A stretch of DNA of 64,000 nucleotides from contig NZ_PCPA01000010.1 of assembly GCF_002979515.1 (NCBI RefSeq), forward strand, positions 93,646 through 157,645. Direction: 5' to 3'. A program made the translations under genes and the position numbers. This DNA is from Microbacterium sp. MYb54. Its GTDB lineage: Bacteria > Actinomycetota > Actinomycetes > Actinomycetales > Microbacteriaceae. Below are positions 49,969 through 58,646 of this stretch, in pieces (positions within the stretch are counted from its first letter, which is position 1; every line of letters starts with the position of its first letter). Below the pieces are notes generated by a model. That model did not search any database, had not been told where the DNA came from, and was given only the letters and a program-made list of their open reading frames with translations.

Positions 49969-51002
49969 GCGGTCACCTCGATCGAGCGGGCGGCGACGAG
50001 GTCGAGGGCGACGTCGACGATCATGTCCTCCTGGCCGCCCACCATGCGGCGGCGTCCCAACTCCACGAGGATGTCACGGGCATCGAGGCCGTGCTTCTCC
50101 GCCGCGCGCTCGGCGTGCAGCAGGAAGCTCGAGTACACCCCCGCGTAGCCGAGCGTGAGAGTCTCGCGGTCGACGCGGACCGGGCGGCGCTGCAACGGAC
50201 GCACCAGCTCCTCCGCCGCATCCTGCAACGCGAACAGGTCGCAGCCGTGCTCCCAGCCGAGCAGATCGGCCACCGCGATGAACGCCTCGATCGGGCAGTT
50301 GCCCGCCCCCGCGCCCTGCCCTGCGAGCGAGGCGTCGACCCGGTACACGCCGTGCTCGACGGCCGTGACGCTGTTGGCCACGCTCAGCGAGAGGTTCTCG
50401 TGGGCGTGGATGCCGATCTGCGTGCCGGGGTCGAGCACGTCGCGATAGGCGTCGACGCGGTCGGCGACGTCGCGCATCGTGAGGCGTCCGCCCGAGTCGG
50501 TGACGTACACGCAGTGCGCTCCGGCCGCCTCCATGATCTTCGCCTGCTCCGCGAGACCGCGCGGATCGTTGAGGTGGCTCATCATTAGGAAGCCCGAGAC
50601 GTCCATGCCGTGCTCGCGCGCCCAGGTGATGTGCTGGATCGCCACGTCGGCCTCGGTGCAGTGCGTCGCGACCCGCACGCTCGCGACACCGAGGTCACAG
50701 GCCCTGGCGAGGTCGTCGATCGTGCCGATGCCGGGCAGGATCAGGGTGGTCAGGACGGCACGGTCGAGCACCTCGGCCGCCGCCTCGATCCACTGCCAGT
50801 CGGTGTGCGCGCCCTGTCCGTAGGCCACGCTCGAACCGCCGAGCCCGTCGCCGTGCGCGACCTCGATGGCATCCACGCCCGCGGCCTCGAGAGCACGCGC
50901 GATGTCGCGGACCTGATCGGTCGTGTAGCCGTGGCCGATGGCGTGCATGCCGTCGCGGAGGGTGACATCCTGCACGTACACGCGCGGAGATGCAGTGGTC
51001 AT
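49965..51002 (-). CDS. nbaI: 4-hydroxy-2-oxovalerate aldolase
   Basis: A 345-residue DmpG/MhpE-type TIM-barrel aldolase that splits 4-hydroxy-2-oxovalerate to pyruvate and acetaldehyde. The active-site opening [17 protein letters not shown] is diagnostic, with metal His residues in [16 protein letters not shown]. The C-terminal communication domain is present. It forms a channelling complex with the acetaldehyde dehydrogenase encoded next to it; the genes overlap by 4 bases. Confidence 0.96.
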   Translation of the reverse strand: MTTASPRVYVQDVTLRDGMHAIGHGYTTDQVRDIARALEAAGVDAIEVAHGDGLGGSSVAYGQGAHTDWQWIEAAAEVLDRAVLTTLILPGIGTIDDLARACDLGVASVRVATHCTEADVAIQHITWAREHGMDVSGFLMMSHLNDPRGLAEQAKIMEAAGAHCVYVTDSGGRLTMRDVADRVDAYRDVLDPGTQIGIHAHENLSLSVANSVTAVEHGVYRVDASLAGQGAGAGNCPIEAFIAVADLLGWEHGCDLFALQDAAEELVRPLQRRPVRVDRETLTLGYAGVYSSFLLHAERAAEKHGLDARDILVELGRRRMVGGQEDMIVDVALDLVAARSIEVTA

Positions 51003-51937
51003 GCGGGAACCCCTGTCCGTTCAGCGACGAGTCTCTCGGCCGTGCGCAGGGCGGCCGAGGTCATGATGTCGAGATTGCCCGCGTACTCCGGAAGATAGTG
51101 GCCCGCACCCGCCACCTCCAGCAGGACGGTCACGCGTGTGCCGCGGAACGGGCGGTCGAGAGCAGGCACGAAGGCCTCGTCGACCGCGTCGAACTGCACC
51201 TGCTGCTTGAGGCGGTAGCCGCCGACGTAGGCCTGCACCTCGGCGACCATGTCGGCGACCGAGGCGCTGACGGCATCGCGATCCAGTGCGTCGTGGTCAC
51301 CCTCGACGAGGCAGAACACGGTGTCGCGCATGATGAGCGGCGGGTCGGCCGGGTTGAGCACGATGATCGCCTTGCCGTGCTCGGCACCGCCGATCACCTC
51401 CAGCGCGCGGGCGGTGGTCTCGGTGAACTCGTCGATGTTGGCTCTGGTGCCGGGACCTGCGGACTTCGAGGCGATCGAGGCGACGATCTCGGCGTAGGCC
51501 ACCGGGGCGACGCGCGACACCGCGGCGACCATCGGTACCGTGGCCTGACCGCCGCACGTCACCATGTTCACGTTGGTCGCACCGAGGTGCGCTTCGAGGT
51601 TCACGACCGGCACGACGTAGGGGCCGATCGCCGCGGGGGTCAGATCGACCATGAGGCGTCCGGCGTTGCGCACGAGCGCGTCGTTGCGGGCATGGGCTCC
51701 GGCCGAGGTCGCATCGAACACGAGCTCCACATCGGCGAACTCGGGCATCGCGATCAGGCCGTCCACGCCTTCGTGGGTCGTGGCGACACCGAGTCGTCGC
51801 GCGCGGGCGAGCCCGTCGGACTGCTCGTCGATGCCGGCCATCGCGACCACGTGCAGTGTGGTGGAAAGCCGCTTCACCTTGATGAGCAGGTCGGTGCCGA
51901 TGTTGCCCGAGCCGATGATGGCGATGCCGACGGTCAT
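50999..51937 (-). CDS. nbaJ: Acetaldehyde dehydrogenase (acetylating)
   Basis: A 312-residue DmpF/MhpF-type enzyme that oxidises acetaldehyde to acetyl-CoA with NAD+ and CoA. The cofactor motif is [14 protein letters not shown] and the catalytic Cys lies in [16 protein letters not shown]. The partner aldolase gene follows with a 4-base overlap. The ATG at 51937 begins the Rossmann motif; longer upstream reading covers the hydratase gene. Confidence 0.96.
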   Translation of the reverse strand: MTVGIAIIGSGNIGTDLLIKVKRLSTTLHVVAMAGIDEQSDGLARARRLGVATTHEGVDGLIAMPEFADVELVFDATSAGAHARNDALVRNAGRLMVDLTPAAIGPYVVPVVNLEAHLGATNVNMVTCGGQATVPMVAAVSRVAPVAYAEIVASIASKSAGPGTRANIDEFTETTARALEVIGGAEHGKAIIVLNPADPPLIMRDTVFCLVEGDHDALDRDAVSASVADMVAEVQAYVGGYRLKQQVQFDAVDEAFVPALDRPFRGTRVTVLLEVAGAGHYLPEYAGNLDIMTSAALRTAERLVAERTGVPA

Positions 51938-52764
51938 GCCGCAGCCCCTTCCGTTGATGTGCCGGATGCCGTGCCGAAGAAGTCGGCACGCACCTCGCCG
52001 AGTCCGTCGAGGCGGGCGCGGTATACCCCGGCGGTCGCGTCGACCATCGGGCCGAGCGCTCCGGAGAGGATCACCTCGCCCGCGCGCAGCGGCTGCCCGC
52101 GTCGGGCGACCTCGCGTGCCAGCCACGCCACCGCGATCACCGGGCTGCCGAGACACGCAGCGCCTGATCCGGTCGAGACCGGACGGCCCTCGCGGTCGAG
52201 GGTCATGCCGAGTGCGGTCAGGTCGAACCCGTCGAGGCGTCGAGGCGTGGTGCCGAGCACGACCGCCCCGCTGGAGGCGTTGTCGGCGATGGTGTCGGTG
52301 ATGCGGATGTCCCACCCGGCCACGCGGGAGTCGACGACCTCGATCGCGGGCAGCACGAACTCGGTGGCCCGGATCACATCGGCGACGTGCGTGGTGGGGG
52401 AGTCGAGGTCGCTGCCGAGCACGAAGGCGACCTCGGCCTCGGCGCGCGGCTGCAGGAAGCGAGCGAGGTCGATCGGCTCACGGTCGGCGAACATCATGTC
52501 GTCGAGCAGCACGCCGTAGTCGGGGCTGTCGACGCCGAGCTGCGTCTGCACGGCGGGGGAGGTGAGGCCGATCTTGCGGCCGACCACCCGTCGTCCCTCG
52601 TCCAGGCGCCGGGCGATGCCGAGCGACTGCACGGCGTACGCGGCATCCTGATCCGTCTCGCCGAGCAGGTCGCGCACCGGCGCACACGGGCGCCCCGACT
52701 CGGCTGCGAGCCGAAGCCGCTCGTCCGCCAGGCGCACGGCGTCGGAATCGTGGATGCCGGTCAC
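51934..52764 (-). CDS. nbaH: 2-oxopent-4-enoate hydratase
   Basis: A 276-residue MhpD-like hydratase that adds water to 2-oxopent-4-enoate to form 4-hydroxy-2-oxovalerate. Segments such as '[33 protein letters not shown]' and [17 protein letters not shown] (metal-binding acids) match MhpD closely, and the end '[28 protein letters not shown]' is typical. The GTG start overlaps the dehydrogenase stop (GTGA). It is distinct from the decarboxylase paralogue three genes on, and the two likely form a complex as described for meta-pathway enzymes. Confidence 0.93.
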   Translation of the reverse strand: MTGIHDSDAVRLADERLRLAAESGRPCAPVRDLLGETDQDAAYAVQSLGIARRLDEGRRVVGRKIGLTSPAVQTQLGVDSPDYGVLLDDMMFADREPIDLARFLQPRAEAEVAFVLGSDLDSPTTHVADVIRATEFVLPAIEVVDSRVAGWDIRITDTIADNASSGAVVLGTTPRRLDGFDLTALGMTLDREGRPVSTGSGAACLGSPVIAVAWLAREVARRGQPLRAGEVILSGALGPMVDATAGVYRARLDGLGEVRADFFGTASGTSTEGAAA

Positions 52765-54269
52765 AGCTGCACGCACACGTTCGTCGGCTCGGTGTAGAAC
52801 TCGAGCGAGTGATGCCCGCCCTCGCGACCGATACCCGAGAGGCCGACGCCGCCGAAGGGACTCCGCAGGTCGCGCAGATACCAGGTGTTGACCCACGACA
52901 TGCCGGTGCGCATCTGCTGTGCCACGCGGTGTCCGCGGGTGAGGTCGGTGGTCCAGGTGACGGCGGCGAGCCCGTAGTCGGTGTCGTTCGCCAGTCGGAT
53001 CGCCTCCTCCTCTGTGTCGAAGGGGATGAGCGCTGCGACCGGACCGAACACCTCTTCGCGCACGGTGCGGTGGCTGTTGTCGAGGCCCGTCCACAGGGTC
53101 GGCTCGATCCAGGATCCGCCGTCGAGTCCGTCGCCGAGGGTGGGGATGCCACCGCCGGCGAGCACGGTCGCACCCTCCGCGACGGCGAGGTCGAAGTAGG
53201 AGCGGACCTTCTCGCGGTGCGCCTGCGAGATGAGGGGACCGGTGGTCGTGGCCGGGTCTTCCGGGCGGCCCAGACGCAGACGGGCGGCGTGCTCGGCGAG
53301 GCCGGCTGCGACATCGTCGAAGATTGCGCGCTCGACGTAGATGCGCTCGGTGCACAGGCACACCTGGCCGGTGTTGAGATACGTGGAGCGGGCGAGACCT
53401 GCGATGGCGGCGTCGAGGTCGGCATCCGCGAACACGAGCGCGGCGTTCTTGCCGCCGAGCTCGAACGAGACCGGGCGCACGCGCGGGGCGACCGCCCGCA
53501 TGATCGCGGACCCGGTCGAGGATTCGCCGGTGAAGGTGACCCCGTCGATGCCCGGGTGCTTCGTGAGTGCCTCGCCCGCGGAGTCGGCGCCGAAACCGTG
53601 CACGACGTTGACGACGCCGGCGGGGACGCCCGCCTCGGCGAGGATCTCGGCGAGCAGCGTGGCCGACGACGGCGTCTCCTCCGAGGGCTTGATCACGACG
53701 GTGTTGCCGGTGGCGAGGGCTGGAGCGAGCTTCCACGTGAGCAGCAGCAGCGGCAGGTTCCACGGCACGATCACGGCGACGACCCCGAGCGGCTTGCGCA
53801 CGGCGTAGTTCAGGGCGCGGCGGCCGTCGGGCAGCTCGGTGAGGAACGAGTCGAGTCCGGCCGTGGAGACCGTGTCGGCGAAGGAGCGGAAGTTCGCGGC
53901 GGCCCGGGCCACATCGAGGTCGCGGGCGAGGGCCTCGGGCTTGCCGGTGTCGCCCACCTCGGCCGCGACGAGCTCGTCGGAACGGCGGTCGATCGCGTCG
54001 GCGACCCCGCGCAGCAGACGGGCACGCTCGGCGACCGTCATCCGTCCCCACGGCCCGTCGAACGCCGCGCGGGCAGCGGCCACGGCGCGGTCGACCTGCT
54101 CGGTGCCGGCTTCGTGCACCTCGGCGATGATCGACCCGTCGACCGGGCTGATCTTCTGGAAGGTGGCGATGCCCTCCACGCGCTCGCCGGCGATCATGTT
54201 GTGGATCGCGTGGGGCGCCCGCTCCGGCTCAGGGGCACGGAGGGGAGGCGTCATCGTCTCGGAAGGCAT
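52761..54269 (-). CDS. nbaE: 2-aminomuconate semialdehyde dehydrogenase
   Basis: A 502-residue aldehyde dehydrogenase that, in this operon, should oxidise 2-aminomuconate semialdehyde to 2-aminomuconate with NAD+. Motifs: VIVPWNLPLLLLTWKLAPAL, FTGESSTGSAIM, catalytic Glu in SFELGGKNAAL and catalytic Cys in TGQVCLCTERIY. It is the first gene of the operon; its ATG lies 83 bases from the divergent LysR start. It belongs to the AmnC/XylG group and could also accept 2-hydroxymuconate semialdehyde. Confidence 0.92.
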   Translation of the reverse strand: MPSETMTPPLRAPEPERAPHAIHNMIAGERVEGIATFQKISPVDGSIIAEVHEAGTEQVDRAVAAARAAFDGPWGRMTVAERARLLRGVADAIDRRSDELVAAEVGDTGKPEALARDLDVARAAANFRSFADTVSTAGLDSFLTELPDGRRALNYAVRKPLGVVAVIVPWNLPLLLLTWKLAPALATGNTVVIKPSEETPSSATLLAEILAEAGVPAGVVNVVHGFGADSAGEALTKHPGIDGVTFTGESSTGSAIMRAVAPRVRPVSFELGGKNAALVFADADLDAAIAGLARSTYLNTGQVCLCTERIYVERAIFDDVAAGLAEHAARLRLGRPEDPATTTGPLISQAHREKVRSYFDLAVAEGATVLAGGGIPTLGDGLDGGSWIEPTLWTGLDNSHRTVREEVFGPVAALIPFDTEEEAIRLANDTDYGLAAVTWTTDLTRGHRVAQQMRTGMSWVNTWYLRDLRSPFGGVGLSGIGREGGHHSLEFYTEPTNVCVQL

Positions 54270-54326
54270 GGGCTCAGGCTAAGAAGGTTCGAGGGATGCC
54301 GACAAATACTCTCTTGATGCACTGCC

Positions 54327-54352
54327 ATGCCCATACGGCTATAGTCCGGAAC
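54327..54352. promoter_or_regulatory. LysR box and leaderless promoter between nba operon and lysR
   Basis: ATGCCCATACGGCTATAG (54327-54344) resembles the sequence at 55323-55340 (13 of 18 identical). It overlaps TATAGT (54340-54345), the LysR gene's -10, which ends 8 bases before the ATG at 54353. LysR binding here could repress itself and activate the divergent operon. Confidence 0.55.
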
Positions 54353-55321
54353 ATGGTCACCGATCGACTGCTCGACGGACGGGTCAAGATCCGCCACCTC
54401 GTCCTCGTCACCGCCATCGCCGATGAAGGCACCCTGGTGCGCGCCGCCGAGTCGCTGCACATCACCCAACCCGTCGTCACCCGCGGCCTCCGCGCGGTCG
54501 AAGACGTCTTGGGCGTGCCGCTGTTCGAGCGGCTGCCGCGCGGGGTCAGGCCCACGCAGTACGGGTACTCGTTCATCGAGCGCGCACGTTCCGTGCTCGC
54601 CGAGCTTCGTGCCGCGGGGGAGGAGGTGCGGCTGCTGCAGTCGGGGCAGCTCGGCACCGTCACGGTCGGCACGCACCTCGCAGGCTCCAACCTGCTGCTG
54701 CCACGGGCCATCGCCGCGCTGAAGGCCGAGCATCCACGGCTCACCGTCGTCGTCCGCGAGGGCACCCCCGACACCCTGCAACAGCTGCTGCTCGCGGGCG
54801 ACCTCGACCTCACGGTCGGGCGGCTCTCGCCCACGGCGCCGGTGCGACTCGAGCAGGAGCGACTGCATCTCGAGCCGATCCGTCTGGTTGCGCGCGCCGG
54901 GCATCCGGTGCTCGGCGGGGTCAAGGCGAACTCCCTCGCCGAGCTGATCAGCTACCCGTGGATCTTCCCGGTCGCGCAGACGGCGCTGCGGGCCGAGCTC
55001 GAAGCGGTCTTCTTCCACGAGGGACTGCCGCTCCCGCCCGACCGCGTCGAGTGCACCTCGATGCTGACGCTGCGCACCCTGCTCATCTCGACCGATGTGA
55101 TCGCGGCGCTCCCGATGTTCATCGCCGTCGACGACCGCGAGCTGCGGATCCTGCCCACGCCGCTCAGCTCCATCCGTCGTTCGGTCGGCGTCACGGTGCC
55201 CAAGGACCGGGCGCCGTCGCCGGCAGCATCCGCGCTGCTGGCTCATCTGCGCGAAGAGGGCGCACGCCTGGCGGAGCTCGAGCGCGAGTACGCGCAGACG
55301 GAGCCGCGCTTCGCCGGCTGA
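54353..55321 (+). CDS. LysR family transcriptional regulator
   Basis: A 322-residue regulator. Residues 8-70 form the LysR winged helix (RHLVLVTAIADEGTLVRAAE, then SLHITQPVVTRGLRAVEDVLGVPLFERLPRGV). The rest is a type 2 periplasmic-binding-protein-like effector domain (TVTVGTHLAGSNLLLPRAIAALKAEHPRLTVVV). The ring-cleavage operon is divergent, and the LVIVD/MFS/ABC genes follow on the same strand, so it probably activates both on sensing a pathway intermediate. The ATG at 54353 is chosen since the -10 lies just before it; an in-frame ATG at 54296 would lie within the promoter. Confidence 0.93.
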   Translation: MVTDRLLDGRVKIRHLVLVTAIADEGTLVRAAESLHITQPVVTRGLRAVEDVLGVPLFERLPRGVRPTQYGYSFIERARSVLAELRAAGEEVRLLQSGQLGTVTVGTHLAGSNLLLPRAIAALKAEHPRLTVVVREGTPDTLQQLLLAGDLDLTVGRLSPTAPVRLEQERLHLEPIRLVARAGHPVLGGVKANSLAELISYPWIFPVAQTALRAELEAVFFHEGLPLPPDRVECTSMLTLRTLLISTDVIAALPMFIAVDDRELRILPTPLSSIRRSVGVTVPKDRAPSPAASALLAHLREEGARLAELEREYAQTEPRFAG

Positions 55322-55322
55322 T

Positions 55323-55354
55323 ATGCCCGGATGGTCATAGCTCTGACCCGTATG
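55323..55354 (+). promoter_or_regulatory. Second LysR box upstream of the LVIVD gene
   Basis: ATGCCCGGATGGTCATAG (55323-55340) repeats the motif at 54327-54344. The overlapping CATA-N11-TATG (55336-55339, 55351-55354) has the T-N11-A form typical of LysR sites. Confidence 0.5.
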
Positions 55355-55445
55355 GATATTGGACAGCATCGCTCCCACAGGGTGAACCTGATGAGAACGA
55401 CACGACGTCGTGACGATCTCACCCGATTCAGCCAATGGAGGCGAC

Positions 55446-57059
55446 ATGGCCGGCTCTCCCTACGTGCCCGATGCGAAGAAGTACCGCCCGGAAGACTTCG
55501 TGCGCGTCGCCGGTGAACCGGCCGATCCCGATCCCTCCAGCTGGGGCATGCAGCCCGACGGCACGTTCCTGCCGCCGGAGCACACGCCGTCCGTGCCGCG
55601 CGACGTCTTCGTCGACTGGCCGGGGCAGCTCGACTACCGCGACCCCGAGACCTACGCGCTCAACGCGAAGGCCGAGGCGTTCTACCCGATCGTGGTGAAC
55701 ACGAGCCACTCATGGCAGTGCATCTACGACTGGGACGGCCGCCGCCTCATGCTGCACTACGGCGGCGGCAACCACTGGAAGCTCTACGACATCACCGACC
55801 CGCGCGACCTCACCATCGTCGACGAGGAGCAGTGGGGCTGGGATGACCCCCGCCCGCAGTTCGGCGCGACGACGGTGCAGTGGAACCAGAAGCTCGGCAA
55901 GCACATCGCCATCCAGGCGAGCGAGACCCCGCGGTACTTCCTCAAGGGACGCGTCGCCAACAAGTGGATCGACGACACCGTCGAGGGGCAGCTGAAGGAG
56001 TGGGAGGGCCTGCGCGGCTTCCGCACCTGGGAGATGAACGGCCCCAGCCCCCGCGACTGGACGCTCCTCACCGAGGTCTCGACCGACCCGAACCACGGAC
56101 CGGACGAGATCCAGGAGGGCAACGGCGTGCTCGACCTGCCGGTCTACTACGGCGACAAGTACCTGTTCGTGGCGACCGCGCCCGACAACACCTTCACCAA
56201 CCAGCCGTACAAGACCACGCTGTGGACGGCGGGTCACGCGGCCTATGACGTGTCGGACCCTGCGAAGCCCGAGCTGCTCTCGAACTGGTGGGTGCCCGGA
56301 TCCCGCGCCGGCGAGGAGGCGGACTCCGAGTACCTCGCCGACAATGAGCGCTGGAACAACAAGACCTCGTGGTTCGGCTCGCGCATGGGCATCTTCATGC
56401 CGCGCTCGGTCGAGTCAGGGTGGAAGTACGGCTACGCCGCCCAGGGCGGTCAGGGCTTCTTCGTGCTCGACGTGTCCGACCCCACGAACATCAACCACGT
56501 CGGCTGGTGCCACCTCCCGGTCAGCGTCGCCGGCACCGAGGGCGACAACGTCGACACCACTCAGGTGGAGGAGACGGGATACGTCTACGTCTCGGGCTAC
56601 CCGATGAACACCGACTGCTACGAGCCGGCCAAGGAGATCTACCAGATCGACGTGAGCGACCCGACGAACCCGCGGGTCGTGCGGACGCTCCCCCGCCCGA
56701 CGCCGCCGGCAGAGGCCGCGTTCACCGACTGGGCGCAGCGCCGCGGATCGTTCGGGCCCAAGCGCTCGGGCTACTTCACCAACACGGGTACGCCGCACGG
56801 CGGAGTCATCCCCTACGCGTTCTACGCCGCTGGTCTGCAGATCTTCGACGTTCGCGATCCGGAGAACCCCAAGGTCGGTGCGTATTTCGTTCCGCCGATC
56901 GGCCTCAAGGACGACGACGACCTCGCCGCCCCCGTGCACGGCATCTTGGTCGAGTGGGACCGCAACGTGATCTGGCTCTTCGCCAACCACGGCATCTACG
57001 CGGTCTCCACTCCGCTGCTGGGAGAACCCGTCGTCGGCATCCCCGCCGCCGAAGGCTGA
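55446..57059 (+). CDS. LVIVD-repeat beta-propeller protein of unknown activity
   Basis: A 537-residue protein without signal peptide, so cytoplasmic. At least five LVIVD-type blades are visible, each with a 'hydrophobic-D-[IV]-x-DP-x-x-P' core: near residues 112 (LYDITDPRDLTIVD), 265 (AYDVSDPAKPELL), 338 (VLDVSDPTNINHVGW), 397 (QIDVSDPTNPRVV) and 463 (IFDVRDPENPKVG). Conserved His, Trp and Asp residues (NTSHSWQCIYDWDG, HYGGGNHWK, TPHGGVIPY, HGILVEW, FANHGIY) are spread over the blades and could line a metal or substrate site, as in methanethiol oxidase/SBP56-like propellers. I do not know its reaction. The ATG at 55446 has GGAGG upstream. Its place between the LysR gene and transporters suggests a role early in substrate use. 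Confidence 0.85.
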   Translation: MAGSPYVPDAKKYRPEDFVRVAGEPADPDPSSWGMQPDGTFLPPEHTPSVPRDVFVDWPGQLDYRDPETYALNAKAEAFYPIVVNTSHSWQCIYDWDGRRLMLHYGGGNHWKLYDITDPRDLTIVDEEQWGWDDPRPQFGATTVQWNQKLGKHIAIQASETPRYFLKGRVANKWIDDTVEGQLKEWEGLRGFRTWEMNGPSPRDWTLLTEVSTDPNHGPDEIQEGNGVLDLPVYYGDKYLFVATAPDNTFTNQPYKTTLWTAGHAAYDVSDPAKPELLSNWWVPGSRAGEEADSEYLADNERWNNKTSWFGSRMGIFMPRSVESGWKYGYAAQGGQGFFVLDVSDPTNINHVGWCHLPVSVAGTEGDNVDTTQVEETGYVYVSGYPMNTDCYEPAKEIYQIDVSDPTNPRVVRTLPRPTPPAEAAFTDWAQRRGSFGPKRSGYFTNTGTPHGGVIPYAFYAAGLQIFDVRDPENPKVGAYFVPPIGLKDDDDLAAPVHGILVEWDRNVIWLFANHGIYAVSTPLLGEPVVGIPAAEG

Positions 57060-57075
57060 CCGCTTCCCCGAAACT

Positions 57076-57119
57076 CCGGTGTCCGTCCTCCGACAAGGGG
57101 CTGAGTGGACGGACACCGG
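57076..57119 (+). terminator. Stem-loop between LVIVD and MFS genes
   Basis: A perfect 13-base stem (57076-57088 with 57107-57119) with an 18-base loop, 16 bases after the LVIVD stop. No T-run, so partial termination or message protection is likely. Confidence 0.5.
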
Positions 57120-57155
57120 CTCCCGACCCATGACGATCTCTCCCGAAAGCGATCC

Positions 57156-58646
57156 ATGACTCAGACAGTCAGGCCCTGGCCAGCCCTGTGGGCGCTGTGC
57201 ATCGGCTTCTTCATGATCCTCGTCGACACGACGATCGTGGCGATCGCCAACCCGGTCATCCTCGCGGCATTCGACGCCGACCTGACCACGGTGATCTGGG
57301 TCACCAGCGCCTACCTGCTCGCCTACGCGGTTCCGCTGCTGGTGACGGGCAGACTCGGCGACAGGTTCGGTCCCAAGCGGGTCTACCTCGTGGGTCTCGT
57401 GGTCTTCACCCTCGCCTCGCTCGCGTGCGGCCTGGCCGGCAGCATCGAGATGCTCATCGCGGCCCGAGCCGTGCAGGGTTTCGGTGCCGCTCTGATGACG
57501 CCGCAGACCATGGCGATCATCGCGCGGGTCTTCCCGCCTCGCGGTCGCGGTCAGGCCATGGGCGCGTGGGGAGCAGTCGGCGGGTTGGCGACGCTCGTCG
57601 GTCCGATCCTCGGCGGCGTGCTCACCGACACCGTGGGCTGGGAGTGGATCTTCTTCGTCAACGTGCCGGTCGGGATCGTGGCCTTCGTCGTCGCCTGGCG
57701 TCTGGTGCCGAACCTGGAGGGGCATCCGCACCGGTTCGACTGGATCGGCGTCGCCCTGTCGGGGCTCGGCCTGTTCCTGCTGGTGTTCGGCATCCAGGAG
57801 GGCGAGGTCTACGACTGGGGGGTGATGTTCGGTCCGGTCACGGTGTGGGGCGTCATCGTCACAGGCGTCGTGCTGCTGGTGCTCTTCGTCGTCTGGCAGC
57901 GATTCAACCGCGCAGAGCCCCTCATGCCCCTCAGCCTGTTCCGCGACCGCAACTTCTCGGTCGCGAACGCCACGATCTTCCTCGTCGGAGTCGGCATCAC
58001 CGCGATGCCGGTGCCGCTCGCCTTCTACTTCCAGGTCGCCCGTGGCCTCGACCCGACGCTCGCCGCTCTGATGCTCGCGCCGATGGCGGTCGTCTCTGGT
58101 GTGCTCGGGCCCTTCGTCGGCAAGCTGAGCGACCGGATCGGTCCGCGCTGGGTGACGTTCGCCGCCTTCGTCATCTCGGCAGTGGCCATGGCCTGGTACG
58201 CGACGACGATGACGCTCGATGCCCCGTTCTGGCTCCTGCTGTTCCCCTCGGCGCTGCTGGGAGTCGGGGTGTCCGGCATGTTCGGCCCGCTCGCGTCGAC
58301 CGCCACGCGCAATCTCCCGCACACGCAGGCGGGAGCGGGATCGGGTGTGTACTCCACGACCAGGCAGATGGGATCGGTGATCGGATCGGCGCTGCTGGCC
58401 GTGCTGATGAATGTGACGCTCGCCGCGCACATCGCCGGATTCGTGCCAGGGGCGATCCACCCGGGCAGCGAGCTGTCGGAGAACGACGGCATCGGGCTGG
58501 CCGCGGCCATGTCGCAGTCGCTTCTGCTTTCGGCCATCGCCTTCGCGGTGTGCGCGGTCGTCGTGGTGTTCTTCGAGAAGCCCCGCCCCTGGGGTGCACC
58601 GACCGCCCCGCAGCCGGTGGGTTCTGTTGTGAGAGAGGGACGATGA
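57156..58646 (+). CDS. MFS transporter, DHA2 family (14 spans)
   Basis: A 496-residue drug:H+ antiporter-2-type transporter. Motif A appears as GRLGDRFGPKRVYLVG and motif C-like 'GAVGGLATLVGPILGGVLTDTVGWEWIFFVNVPVG' is typical of EmrB/QacA proteins, which usually export. It may export a toxic intermediate or substrate analogue, or in this context act in uptake. GAAAG precedes the ATG. Its stop overlaps the ATPase gene start (ATGA), coupling them. Confidence 0.92.
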   Translation: MTQTVRPWPALWALCIGFFMILVDTTIVAIANPVILAAFDADLTTVIWVTSAYLLAYAVPLLVTGRLGDRFGPKRVYLVGLVVFTLASLACGLAGSIEMLIAARAVQGFGAALMTPQTMAIIARVFPPRGRGQAMGAWGAVGGLATLVGPILGGVLTDTVGWEWIFFVNVPVGIVAFVVAWRLVPNLEGHPHRFDWIGVALSGLGLFLLVFGIQEGEVYDWGVMFGPVTVWGVIVTGVVLLVLFVVWQRFNRAEPLMPLSLFRDRNFSVANATIFLVGVGITAMPVPLAFYFQVARGLDPTLAALMLAPMAVVSGVLGPFVGKLSDRIGPRWVTFAAFVISAVAMAWYATTMTLDAPFWLLLFPSALLGVGVSGMFGPLASTATRNLPHTQAGAGSGVYSTTRQMGSVIGSALLAVLMNVTLAAHIAGFVPGAIHPGSELSENDGIGLAAAMSQSLLLSAIAFAVCAVVVVFFEKPRPWGAPTAPQPVGSVVREGR

